Origin: Pelagibacterales bacterium SAG-MED43
GTDB taxonomy: Bacteria; Pseudomonadota; Alphaproteobacteria; Pelagibacterales; Pelagibacteraceae
Direction of reading: 5' to 3'
DNA: 64,000 nt
Assembly: GCA_014653535.1 (NCBI GenBank)
Contig: JACWEK010000002.1
Coordinates: 1 to 64,000 of the forward strand
Position 1 is the stretch's first letter, and every line of letters starts with the position of its first letter. The notes under the pieces were generated by a model. That model did not search any database. It was not told the DNA's origin and saw only the letters and a list, made by a program, of their open reading frames with translations. A program made the translations under genes and the position numbers. Shown here piece by piece: positions 29,312-38,315 of this stretch.

Positions 29312-30265
29312 ATGAAAAAAATTTTAATAACCAGGAGATTAATTAAAGATAGTGAAGATAAAGCAGTAAAAATTTTTGACGCAAAACTGAATTCAAATGA
29401 TGAATTATATTCTCAACAAAAGGTAATAGAGATGAGTCAAGGGTGTGATGGAGTTTTAACTTCATTGACTGATAAAATGGATAAACAAACAATAGATATG
29501 TTACCTGATACAGTAAAAATTATTTCAAATTTTGCAGTAGGTTTTGGAAATATTGATTTAGATGCTGCAAAAAAAAGAGGTATTGCAGTTACAAATACCC
29601 CTGAGGTATTGTCAGATGCAACTGCTGAAATAGGTATTCTATTAATATTAGGAGCATGCAGAAGAGCATCTGAAGGAATAGAGTCAGCTAGAGAAGGAGG
29701 ATGGAAATGGTCAGCTGATTATTTAATAGGAAAACAATTGACTGGTACAAGATTAGGTGTTTTGGGAATGGGAAGAATTGGACAAAAGATTGCAAAAATT
29801 GCTAAATCTTTAGGAATGATAATTCATTATCATAATCGATCAAAATTAAGTGAAGAAAAGGAAAATGGTGCTGTATATCATGACAATGTAAAAAGTTTAT
29901 TTTCTGTTTCAGATGTATTGTCTATTTGTTGCCCAGCCACAAAAGAAACAGAAAACATGATTAATAAGGAAACTGTCGAGTTTTTTCCAAAGGGTTCAGT
30001 AATTACAAATGTAGCAAGAGGAGATATAGTTGATGATGAAGCGTTGATAGATGCTTTGAATAGGAGAAAGATTTATGCAGTAGGCCTCGATGTATACAAA
30101 AATGAACCAAATTTAAATCCAGGTTATTTAAAAATTAAAACAGCTTTTATTTTACCCCACTTAGGAAGTGCCACCAAACACACTAGAATAGCAATGGCAA
30201 ATTTAGCTATTGATAACATAGATGAATTTTTTAAAACTGGAAATTGCTCAAATAAAGTTAATTAA
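29312..30265 (+). CDS. D-isomer-specific 2-hydroxyacid dehydrogenase (glyoxylate/hydroxypyruvate reductase-like)
   Basis: NFAVGFGNIDLDAAKKRGIAVTNTPEVLSDATAE; LGVLGMGRIGQKIA; GLDVYKNEP; LPHLGSAT. Confidence 0.95.
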   Translation: MKKILITRRLIKDSEDKAVKIFDAKLNSNDELYSQQKVIEMSQGCDGVLTSLTDKMDKQTIDMLPDTVKIISNFAVGFGNIDLDAAKKRGIAVTNTPEVLSDATAEIGILLILGACRRASEGIESAREGGWKWSADYLIGKQLTGTRLGVLGMGRIGQKIAKIAKSLGMIIHYHNRSKLSEEKENGAVYHDNVKSLFSVSDVLSICCPATKETENMINKETVEFFPKGSVITNVARGDIVDDEALIDALNRRKIYAVGLDVYKNEPNLNPGYLKIKTAFILPHLGSATKHTRIAMANLAIDNIDEFFKTGNCSNKVN

Positions 30266-30283
30266 TTCTACTTGAGATTGTAT

Positions 30284-30319
30284 AAAGGTTGGATTATGCG
30301 ACATCTACACCTTTTTTTT
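30284..30319 (+). terminator. Putative intrinsic terminator downstream of the 2-hydroxyacid dehydrogenase
   Basis: AAAGGTTGGAT - TATGCGAC - ATCTA(C)ACCTTT stem (one bulged C, one G-T pair) followed by a T run. Confidence 0.65.
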
Positions 30320-30373
30320 AAAAGACTCTATTCTGATTCTATGTTTAAATTATTATAGTTAATTAACTACTAG

Positions 30374-30378
30374 AGGAG
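30374..30378 (+). promoter_or_regulatory. Strong Shine-Dalgarno AGGAG upstream of the TRAP substrate-binding protein
   Basis: tagAGGAGaaataATG, 5-bp spacing to ATG at 30384. Confidence 0.8.
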
Positions 30379-30383
30379 AAATA

Positions 30384-31541
30384 ATGACAAAAGAAAATAA
30401 ATCATTGAAGATTAAAACTTCTTCAAGACGTAAGTTCTTTAAAACTGCTGCTAAAGCAGGAGCTGTTGCTGCAGCTACTGTTGCAATGCCAAACATTGCA
30501 AGAGCAGACGGTCATGTAACATTAAAGATGCAAGCAGCTTGGCCTTCAGGCGCTAACATCTTTTTTGAAATGGCTGGGGATTACTGTAACATGGTTAAAG
30601 AAATGTCTGGAGGTTCACTTAAGATTGATCTTCAACCAGTAGGTTCAGTTGTAAAAACTTCAGAAATAGGTGCAGCTGTTAGTGACGGTAACTTAGATAT
30701 GGGTCACTGGGTAACAGCATATTGGTATGGAAAAAATCCTGCCGCTTCACTATTTGGAACTGGTCCTTCATATGGAATGTCATCTCAAGAAGTTATGGGA
30801 TGGATGGAGTATGGTGGAGGAAGAAAACTGTATGATGAAGCAGTAGCTTCAGTTGGATTCGATTATATTGGATTCTTTCATATGCCTATGCCAGCACAAC
30901 CTTTTGGTTGGTTCAAAAAGAACGTAACAAAAGTATCTGATGTTAAAGGTATGAAGTATAGAACGGTTGGTTTAGCGACTAACGTTTTGACTGCTATGGG
31001 AATGGTCGTAAGACAATTACCAGGTGGTGAAATTCAACCAGCGATGAAAACTGGTTTGATCGATGCTGCAGAGTTTAACAACCCTACATCAGACTCACAG
31101 TTTGGAATGCAAGACGTATCTAAACACTATCACTTAGGTAGTTTCCACCAGTCTCAAGAAATGTTTGAGATACCGGTGAACAAGAAAAGATACAATAGCC
31201 TTTCACCTGCTCATCAAGCTATCTTGAAAAATGCTGCTTATGCTGCAAACTCAGATAACTACTTTAAAGCTTTAGTTAGATATTCAGCTGACTTAGCTAA
31301 GTTGATGAATGAGCATAAGGTAAATGTTTACCAAACATCTGATGCAATTTTAGCTGAACAATTAAAAGGTTGGGATAAAATTGTTGGTGATTTTTCAAAG
31401 AAAGATCCTTTCTTTAAGAAAATTATCGAATCTCAAAAAGCATATGCTAAGAGAACTATGAAGTATCTGTTGATGAATCAACCGAACTACAAATTAGCTT
31501 ATGAAAATGAGTTTGGTCCAATTGGAAAAGTTAAAATTTAA
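30384..31541 (+). CDS. TRAP transporter substrate-binding protein DctP family, probable Tat signal
   Basis: SSRRKFFKTAAKAGAVAAATVAMPNIARA signal; AAWPSGANIFFEMAGDYCNMVKEMSGGSLKI; GEIQPAMKTGLIDAAEFNNPTSD. Confidence 0.94.
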   Translation: MTKENKSLKIKTSSRRKFFKTAAKAGAVAAATVAMPNIARADGHVTLKMQAAWPSGANIFFEMAGDYCNMVKEMSGGSLKIDLQPVGSVVKTSEIGAAVSDGNLDMGHWVTAYWYGKNPAASLFGTGPSYGMSSQEVMGWMEYGGGRKLYDEAVASVGFDYIGFFHMPMPAQPFGWFKKNVTKVSDVKGMKYRTVGLATNVLTAMGMVVRQLPGGEIQPAMKTGLIDAAEFNNPTSDSQFGMQDVSKHYHLGSFHQSQEMFEIPVNKKRYNSLSPAHQAILKNAAYAANSDNYFKALVRYSADLAKLMNEHKVNVYQTSDAILAEQLKGWDKIVGDFSKKDPFFKKIIESQKAYAKRTMKYLLMNQPNYKLAYENEFGPIGKVKI

Positions 31542-31563
31542 TTAACTTTAAAAGATTTAAATT

Positions 31564-31593
31564 AAAGGGGGTTTAAAAACCCCCTTTTTTTTT
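31564..31593 (+). terminator. Intrinsic terminator between TRAP dctP and dctQM genes
   Basis: AAAGGGGGTTTAAAAACCCCCTTTTTTTTT: G5/C5 stem, flanking A-T pairs, T9 tract. Confidence 0.92.
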
Positions 31594-31622
31594 GCCGAAA
31601 TTTACTATACTTATAAATTATT

Positions 31623-32207
31623 ATGGAATCTTACATTAAATTTGCAGACACACTAAGTACTTCAATGGGTAAGTCTTTCTCCTGGTGCATAGTTATTTTA
31701 ATGGGAGGCACAGTCTACGAAGTAGTAATGGCTTATGCTTTTAATGCACCTACATTATGGAATTTTGATTTTAGTATGCAAATGTATGGAGCTATATTGA
31801 TGATGTCTGGTGCATATTGTCTTGCAACTGAAGCTCATGTAAGAGGAGATGTAATTTATAGATTATTTAGCCAAAAAACTCAGGCATGGATAGATTTAAT
31901 CCTATATTTTATTTTCTTTTTTCCAGGAGTTATAGCTTTAGCATTTTATGGTTATGAGTATGCAGCTCAAGCTTGGAAAATTAAAGAGACTAGCTGGAGC
32001 AGTCCAGCTCAAATTCAAATTTATATGGTAAAATCTATGATCCCTGCTGCAGGTGTTATGTTAATTATTCAGGGAGTAAGTGAAGTATTCAGATCTCTAA
32101 TCTGCATAAAAACTGGTATTTGGCCTTCGCGAATGGTTGTCGCTGAAGAAACAGATAAAATTTTAATGAGAACTTCTCAAGCAGAGGATAAGAACAATGT
32201 TATTTAG
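31623..32207 (+). CDS. TRAP transporter small permease (DctQ family)
   Basis: Four TM segments; ILMMSGAYCLATEAHVRGDVIYRLFSQKTQAWIDLI. Confidence 0.92.
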   Translation: MESYIKFADTLSTSMGKSFSWCIVILMGGTVYEVVMAYAFNAPTLWNFDFSMQMYGAILMMSGAYCLATEAHVRGDVIYRLFSQKTQAWIDLILYFIFFFPGVIALAFYGYEYAAQAWKIKETSWSSPAQIQIYMVKSMIPAAGVMLIIQGVSEVFRSLICIKTGIWPSRMVVAEETDKILMRTSQAEDKNNVI

Positions 32208-33558
32208 TCTTACAAATCCAGAAGTTGCAATTCTAATGATGGGCGTTTTTTTATTTGCAGTATTATTAGGTTTTCCAATAGCTTTTACTCTGATGGCGAT
32301 GGGAATAGGTTTTGGTTATTATGCTTATTACGATCCAGTTTTAATGGATCACCTTTTTGACAATAGAATATTTTCTTTATTCGTTAAAAATACTTACACA
32401 GTTATGGATAACAATGTGCTTACTGCAGTACCCCTTTTTTTATTTATGGGATATTTGGTTGAAAGAGCTGGGATTGTAGCTAAATTATTTTTTGCAATAA
32501 GACTTGCCGCTCATAGATTGCCTGCATCTATGGCTGTAGCAGCATTAATAACCTGTACTTTATTTTCTACGGCGACAGGAATTATTGGAGCAGTGGTAAC
32601 ATTAATGGGCTTATTAGCTTGGCCTGCGATGGTTAAAGCGGGATATGATAAAAAATTTGCATCAGGAATAATTTGTAGTGGTGGTTGCTTAGGAATTTTA
32701 ATTCCTCCAAGCATAATGTTAATTGTATATTCAGTAATTGCACAATTATCACCATTAAGATTATTTGCTGCAGCAATTTTTCCAGGATTAATGTTAGCAG
32801 GACTATATATTGGATATGCAATTTTTAGAGCATGGCTTAATCCTTCAATAGCTCCACGACCACCAGCTGAAGATATTCCACCAAGAGCAGAAATTTTAAA
32901 AGAAGTCCTAGTTTCCTTTGTTCCTTTGTTTGGTTTGATAATGCTTGTGCTTGGAACGATTTTGGCGGGGATTGCCACCCCAGCAGAAGCTGCAGCCGCT
33001 GGAGCTTTTGGTGCTTTAATTTTATCTTGGTTTTATAAAACACTTAAATGGCAAAATTTTAAAGAATCTGTCTTTTTAACAGCAAAAACTACCGCAATGA
33101 TTATGTGGTTATTTATTGGATCTTGGACTTTTTCTTCAGTCTTTTCTTATTTAGGTGGTCATGAGGTATTTGAACATTTCTTTACATCAATAAATATAAC
33201 AACATGGCAATTTTTAATAATAACTCAAATAATAATTTTTCTTTTAGGCTGGCCCTTAGAATGGACAGAAATTTTAATTATATTTGTACCAATATTTTTA
33301 CCATTATTAGAAATATTTAATGTTAATCCCTATTTTTTTGCAATGTTAATTGCATTAAACTTACAAACATCCTTTTTAACTCCTCCAATGGCTATGTCCG
33401 CCTATTATCTCAAAGGAGTGCAAAAAACTAACGTTGAACTATTAGAAATATTTAAGGGCATCATGCCGTTTTTGGGCATAGTTATTTTTGGAATGTTTTT
33501 GATGTATATGTTTCCTGGAATTGCTTTATGGCTTCCAGAAGTATTGTTTGCAGACTAA
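32197..33558 (+). CDS. TRAP transporter large permease (DctM family)
   Basis: GFPIAFTLMAMGIGFG; AVPLFLFMGYLVERAGI; GILIPPSIMLIVYSVIA; ATPAEAAAAGAFGAL; NLQTSFLTPPM. Confidence 0.95.
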   Translation: MLFSLTNPEVAILMMGVFLFAVLLGFPIAFTLMAMGIGFGYYAYYDPVLMDHLFDNRIFSLFVKNTYTVMDNNVLTAVPLFLFMGYLVERAGIVAKLFFAIRLAAHRLPASMAVAALITCTLFSTATGIIGAVVTLMGLLAWPAMVKAGYDKKFASGIICSGGCLGILIPPSIMLIVYSVIAQLSPLRLFAAAIFPGLMLAGLYIGYAIFRAWLNPSIAPRPPAEDIPPRAEILKEVLVSFVPLFGLIMLVLGTILAGIATPAEAAAAGAFGALILSWFYKTLKWQNFKESVFLTAKTTAMIMWLFIGSWTFSSVFSYLGGHEVFEHFFTSINITTWQFLIITQIIIFLLGWPLEWTEILIIFVPIFLPLLEIFNVNPYFFAMLIALNLQTSFLTPPMAMSAYYLKGVQKTNVELLEIFKGIMPFLGIVIFGMFLMYMFPGIALWLPEVLFAD

Positions 33559-33563
33559 AAAAA

Positions 33564-34889
33564 ATGATTGATATATTTTCGTTAAGTGTTGAAGATTTAG
33601 CCTCAAAAATCAAAGAAGGCCATTTAAGCTCAGTTGAAGTTTGCAAAAAATATATTGAAAGAATAAGTAAATTTGAAAAAGATATTAAAGCATGGACTCA
33701 CTTTGATAAAAAAGTTTTATTGGAGAAGGCTGCTGACGCAGATGAGCACAGAAAATCAGGAAAACCTGTAGGTTCATTACACGGAGTTCCAATAGCTTTA
33801 AAAGATATAATAGGAACTGTAGATATGCCAACAGAGTGCGGAACAACTATTAGAAAAGGTAAATCTTATTCTCAAAATGCTGAGATAGTTGAACTTTTAC
33901 ATTCTGCTGGTGCTATTGTAATGGGCAAAACAGCTACTTCAGAATTAGCATATCTCAGTCCACCAAAAACTACCAATCCTCATGATTACTCACGCACGCC
34001 AGGTGGTTCATCTAGCGGTTCAGCAGCTTCAGTTGCATCTCTAATGGCTCCACTTTCAATTGGGTCACAAACTGGGGGATCAGTTATAAGACCCGCTTCC
34101 TATTGTGGTGTCGTTGGATATAAACCAACTTATGGTTTAATTTCAAGAAATGGTGTTTTGAGAACTTCCTACGCGCTAGATCATATTGGTATATTTGGAA
34201 GAAGTGTTCAAGATGTAGCTTTACTAGCAAAAGTTTTAATTAAAAAAGATCATCATGATCCAGCAACTATTTATTACTCAGCAGAAAATATTTTAGAAGA
34301 AACAAAAAAAGGTCCTGCATATGAACCTAAGTTTATTTTTTACAAATCAGACTATTGGAAAATAATTGATAAAAAATCTAGAGAGTCTTTTGAATACTTT
34401 ATAAAGTCATTTAAAAATATTGAGGTATTTGATACTCCATCATATTTTAAAGATATACATAAATATCATCAGATTATTCATGAATCAGATTTGGCTAATA
34501 ATTTTGCGATGTATTATAAAAAGTATAAAACAAAATTATCAAAATATATGCAAACTGCTATAACTAAAGGCAACAAGTATTCAGCAAAAGAATATGCTGA
34601 GGCAATTGATTTTAAAAAAAGAAGTTATGAGTCTTACCAAGAAGTATTTGAGGATTACCATGGTGTGCTATCGCCCTCTAGTCCTGGTGTAGCACCTAAA
34701 GGCTTGAAGAGCACTGGAACAGCAGAATTTAACAAAGTCTGGTCTTATCTAGGAACACCATGTATATCTCTTCCGTTGCTTGAAGGTGAAAATAATCTAC
34801 CATTAGGGGTTCAGCTAATAGGAGATCGTTATGATGATCATAGGTTTTTAGGTGTTGCTAATTGGTTAGAAAAGGAATGTAATAATTAA
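33564..34889 (+). CDS. Amidase family protein (GatA-like amidase signature)
   Basis: GSLHGVPIALKDIIGT; TPGGSSSGSAASVASLMAPLSIGSQTGGSVIRPASYCGVVGYKPTYG. ATG at 33564 preferred over track start. Confidence 0.93.
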   Translation: MIDIFSLSVEDLASKIKEGHLSSVEVCKKYIERISKFEKDIKAWTHFDKKVLLEKAADADEHRKSGKPVGSLHGVPIALKDIIGTVDMPTECGTTIRKGKSYSQNAEIVELLHSAGAIVMGKTATSELAYLSPPKTTNPHDYSRTPGGSSSGSAASVASLMAPLSIGSQTGGSVIRPASYCGVVGYKPTYGLISRNGVLRTSYALDHIGIFGRSVQDVALLAKVLIKKDHHDPATIYYSAENILEETKKGPAYEPKFIFYKSDYWKIIDKKSRESFEYFIKSFKNIEVFDTPSYFKDIHKYHQIIHESDLANNFAMYYKKYKTKLSKYMQTAITKGNKYSAKEYAEAIDFKKRSYESYQEVFEDYHGVLSPSSPGVAPKGLKSTGTAEFNKVWSYLGTPCISLPLLEGENNLPLGVQLIGDRYDDHRFLGVANWLEKECNN

Positions 34890-34890
34890 G

Positions 34891-35067
34891 ATGCAAAAAT
34901 TTACTACGTTTTTAGGTTCTTTACTTGCGATTGCCTTTTTAGTGGGCCTTGCATTTACATTAACAAGATCATCGATGATAGGTTTTTTTGATGTATTGCC
35001 TGTTTATATTTTAATGGGTATCGCAATCTTTATGATGGTTTATGAAGCCTTCTTTGATAAAAAATAA
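34891..35067 (+). CDS. Small membrane protein (58 aa), unknown function
   Basis: Manual translation MQKFTTFLGSLLAIAFLVGLAFTLTRSSMIGFFDVLPVYILMGIAIFMMVYEAFFDKK*; two TM segments; 1-bp gap after the amidase stop. Not in ORF track. Confidence 0.65.
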   Translation: MQKFTTFLGSLLAIAFLVGLAFTLTRSSMIGFFDVLPVYILMGIAIFMMVYEAFFDKK

Positions 35068-35084
35068 ATAATCCAAGTAAATCA

Positions 35085-35990
35085 TTGAGCAATAAAACTA
35101 ATAATCTTTTAGCACTCTCACTTTTGTTTATCCAGCCAATTTTTATGGCATCAAATTTAGTTGTAGCTCGAGGAGGTGTTGAGTATGTTCCACCAATTTC
35201 CTTAGCATTTTGGAGATGGACATTAGTTTTTTTAATTCTCCTACCCTTTACTTATGTAACCTTAAAAAAAAATTATAAAATTTTAAAAAAAGAATATAAA
35301 AAACTTTTTTTCTTAGGTGCAACTGGCTGCGGTATCTGTGGTGCGTTCCCTTTTTTAGCTGGTCAAACCACTACAGTTACTAATATGGGAATTATATATA
35401 CGTCTTCTCCAATATTTATAATTTTGATTTCTAGTATTTTTTTTAATGAAAAAATTAATTTAACTAAGATTATTGGGCTTATAACTTGTTTAATTGGAGT
35501 CTTTGCAATTATTATAAAGGGTGATTTTTACTTATTAATAAATCTAAATTTTACAATTGGTGATCTTTGGATGTTAGCTGCTGCTATAGGATGGGCATTA
35601 TATTCAATTTACTTGTTTTATTGGAAATCAAAACTTGAGATTTTTCAAAGATTTACTTTGATTGCATTTTTTGGTGCAGTTAGTTTATTTCCTTTTTATA
35701 TTGGGGAAGAAATTTTTTTTGAAAAAACTGTATTTAATAAACAATTTTTAATGTGGGTAATTTTTGCAGCTATTTCTCCAGGTATAATTGCATTCACACT
35801 TTATACTATTACACAAAAAAAACTTGGTGCCTCTTTGACCGGATTTACATTATATATTTTTACAATCTATGGAGCGATATATGGTTATTTTTTATTTGGA
35901 GAAAAATTAGAAAACTATCATTTGATAGGAACAATTTTGGTATTTATTGGTGTATATTTAGCAAAGAAAAAAAATGTTCAAAAAATTTAG
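35085..35990 (+). CDS. DMT family (EamA) transporter, probable TTG start
   Basis: About ten TM segments, two EamA repeats (SLAFWRWTLVFLILLPF; GDLWMLAAAIGWALYSIYLFYWKSK). Confidence 0.92.
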   Translation: MSNKTNNLLALSLLFIQPIFMASNLVVARGGVEYVPPISLAFWRWTLVFLILLPFTYVTLKKNYKILKKEYKKLFFLGATGCGICGAFPFLAGQTTTVTNMGIIYTSSPIFIILISSIFFNEKINLTKIIGLITCLIGVFAIIIKGDFYLLINLNFTIGDLWMLAAAIGWALYSIYLFYWKSKLEIFQRFTLIAFFGAVSLFPFYIGEEIFFEKTVFNKQFLMWVIFAAISPGIIAFTLYTITQKKLGASLTGFTLYIFTIYGAIYGYFLFGEKLENYHLIGTILVFIGVYLAKKKNVQKI

Positions 35991-36792
35991 GAAGAATTTA
36001 TTGCAATTAGTTTTAATTATCTTTTTTTTGTATTTTTTTGTTTTAGTATTTTTATACTTCTATCAGCGAAATTTACTTTATCATCCAAATGAAAATAACT
36101 ATTCAGGAGATAAAATTTTAGTTGATATTAAAAAAGTTAAAATACGAACTTCAGATAACATTGAACTACTTGGATGGTATCATGAAAAAAATCTTAAAAA
36201 CTTCAAAACTTTAATTTACTTTCATGGGAATGCAGGATCTTTAGAAAATAGAATTCATAAGCTGAATCATTTTCAAGATATGAATATCAATTTTTTAATT
36301 ATAGCTTGGCGAGGGTTTAGTGGAAATAATGGTAAACCTTCTGAACAAGGTTTCTATGAAGATGGAAAAAGTGCAATTAATTGGATTACTGAAAAACAGG
36401 TGGATGAAAAAAATATTATTTTATATGGAGAGTCATTAGGCACAGGGGTAGCTACACATTTAGCTCAAAATAAAAGTTATGCGGGCGTTATTTTAGAAAC
36501 CCCATTCACATCAATGATAGATGCGGCCAAAACATTTTATCCTTATATTCCAGTAAATTTATTACTTAAAGATAAATTTGAAAATTATAAAAAAATTAAG
36601 AATATAAATGCACCTATTTTAGTAATGCATGGTGAGGCAGATCAAATAGTTCCATTCTCAATGGGTAAAAAAATTTATGAATTAGCAAATGAACCCAAAT
36701 ATTCTTACTTTACCAAATATGACAATCATATGATGGAATACGATGAAAAGTTAGTTTTAGCACTTAAATCATTTCTTAAAAGTTTAAATTAA
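35974..36792 (+). CDS. Membrane-anchored alpha/beta hydrolase (serine aminopeptidase/Bem46-like)
   Basis: TLIYFHGNAGSLENR; IIAWRGFSGNNGKPSEQG; ILYGESLGTGVATHLA; VMHGEADQIVPFSMG. Confidence 0.92.
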   Translation: MFKKFRKNLLQLVLIIFFLYFFVLVFLYFYQRNLLYHPNENNYSGDKILVDIKKVKIRTSDNIELLGWYHEKNLKNFKTLIYFHGNAGSLENRIHKLNHFQDMNINFLIIAWRGFSGNNGKPSEQGFYEDGKSAINWITEKQVDEKNIILYGESLGTGVATHLAQNKSYAGVILETPFTSMIDAAKTFYPYIPVNLLLKDKFENYKKIKNINAPILVMHGEADQIVPFSMGKKIYELANEPKYSYFTKYDNHMMEYDEKLVLALKSFLKSLN

Positions 36793-36841
36793 GACACATT
36801 CCAACCAAATAAAATTCAATATTATCTTTTAAGTTTAGAAT

Positions 36842-37405
36842 ATGAGAAGAATATTTTTACTAATTATTTTTATTTTTTCTTTAAAGAACGTTGTTAGTGC
36901 AAAAGATAATGAATTTTTAGCTGATGATTTATTTCATATTGATCACATGAATTCTCATAACAAAAATTTTGCCTTGTATTTTAAGGGTAGAGAAAAATCA
37001 ATTTTGGCCAGAGGTGAAATTAGCAATTATATTAATGATTATCCAAAAGATCTTTATATTTATGATTATAATACTAAAACTTCATCTCCATTAATATCTT
37101 ATGAATGGTTTCCGTCCCACGCAAAATATTATCTTCAGGAATATGACTTTCCTGTATTTCCAGACGATTTTGCATACTATCTTCTAAAAGATAATAAAAC
37201 CTTAGTTATGATAAGTGCAGTAAAAAGTTTTAATGCTAACTTTAAATTTGATATTATAGAAAAAAAACTAGAGTTGTATCCTGCTAATGGAAAATTTGAT
37301 TTTATCATATCTTCTTTTGCCAAAAATTGTGGTCATTCTAAATTTGAGGATAATTATAAATGTAGTTTTTACAAACCATTAATATCAAGCAACTTAATTA
37401 ACTAG
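36842..37405 (+). CDS. Hypothetical secreted protein
   Basis: 187-aa ORF with signal peptide MRRIFLLIIFIFSLKNVVSA; no family recognised. Confidence 0.65.
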   Translation: MRRIFLLIIFIFSLKNVVSAKDNEFLADDLFHIDHMNSHNKNFALYFKGREKSILARGEISNYINDYPKDLYIYDYNTKTSSPLISYEWFPSHAKYYLQEYDFPVFPDDFAYYLLKDNKTLVMISAVKSFNANFKFDIIEKKLELYPANGKFDFIISSFAKNCGHSKFEDNYKCSFYKPLISSNLIN

Positions 37406-38315
37406 TTTGAGTAAAAGCCTCGGCAAATTTTTCAGCCTCAAATATTTGTAAGTCATCCTCTTTTTCACCTAAACCTAAAGCAATAATTGGAAGTTTATAT
37501 TTTTTTGCCAAAGCTAAAAGAATCCCACCTTTTGCAGTTCCATCTAATTTTGTCATGATAATACCTGTTATTGGAATTATCTTATTAAATTCTTCGACTT
37601 GATTAATTATATTTTGACCAGACGTTGCATCTAGAACCAAGATGACATCATGCGGTGCATCTGGATCTATCTTTTTTGTTACATTGGCAATTTTTTTATA
37701 TTCCTCCATTAAATTTTTTTTATTTTGCAATCTTCCAGCTGTATCAATTAGAACTTGATCAAAATTATTATTAATAGCTTCTTCAATAGCTTTGTAAGCA
37801 ACCGAGGCAGGGTCAGATCCTTGTGATGATTTAGTTATTTGAACATCTATTTTTTTTGCCCAATTTTCTAATTGTTCAATAGCTGCAGCTCTAAAGGTAT
37901 CAGATGCAGCAAACATAACTTTATTACCGTTAGTCTTTAAAATTTTTCCAATTTTACCAATACTTGTTGTTTTTCCAACACCATTAACTCCAGAAATTAA
38001 GGTTGCATTTAGTTTATCTTTTTTTTTGAAAAAATAACTATTCTCCAAAGGTTTCATAAGAGAAATTATATATTCTTTTAAAATGAGATTGATTTCTAAT
38101 TTTAAATCTTTATTTGGATTAACTTTCTTTGTTGAAATTATATCCTTTATCTCAGAAGCAGCTTCAATACCAACATCTGATTGAATTAAAAATTCTTCAA
38201 TTTTATTTAAATTTTTATCATCTATTTCTTTTTTTATAATAATTTCTTTAAGACCAGATGAAAGTGCTGAAGCACTTTTTTGAAAACCTTTTTTAAATTT
38301 ATCAAATATTCCCAT
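37398..38315 (-). CDS. ftsY: Signal recognition particle receptor FtsY
   Basis: LISGVNGVGKTTSIGKIG; AASDTFRAAAIEQLENWA; LIDTAGRLQNKKNLMEE; ITGIIMTKLDGTAKGG. Confidence 0.97.
   Translation of the reverse strand: MGIFDKFKKGFQKSASALSSGLKEIIIKKEIDDKNLNKIEEFLIQSDVGIEAASEIKDIISTKKVNPNKDLKLEINLILKEYIISLMKPLENSYFFKKKDKLNATLISGVNGVGKTTSIGKIGKILKTNGNKVMFAASDTFRAAAIEQLENWAKKIDVQITKSSQGSDPASVAYKAIEEAINNNFDQVLIDTAGRLQNKKNLMEEYKKIANVTKKIDPDAPHDVILVLDATSGQNIINQVEEFNKIIPITGIIMTKLDGTAKGGILLALAKKYKLPIIALGLGEKEDDLQIFEAEKFAEAFTQTS

Noticed and set aside
32511-33043. Minus-strand ORFs 32511..32978, 32633..32821, 32837..33043
   Set aside because: Antisense to conserved DctM transmembrane coding sequence; no independent evidence of coding.
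35753-36010. Plus-strand ORF 35753..36010
   Set aside because: Out-of-frame overlap with the EamA transporter and the start of the Bem46-like hydrolase; Cys/Tyr/Ile-rich nonsense composition.
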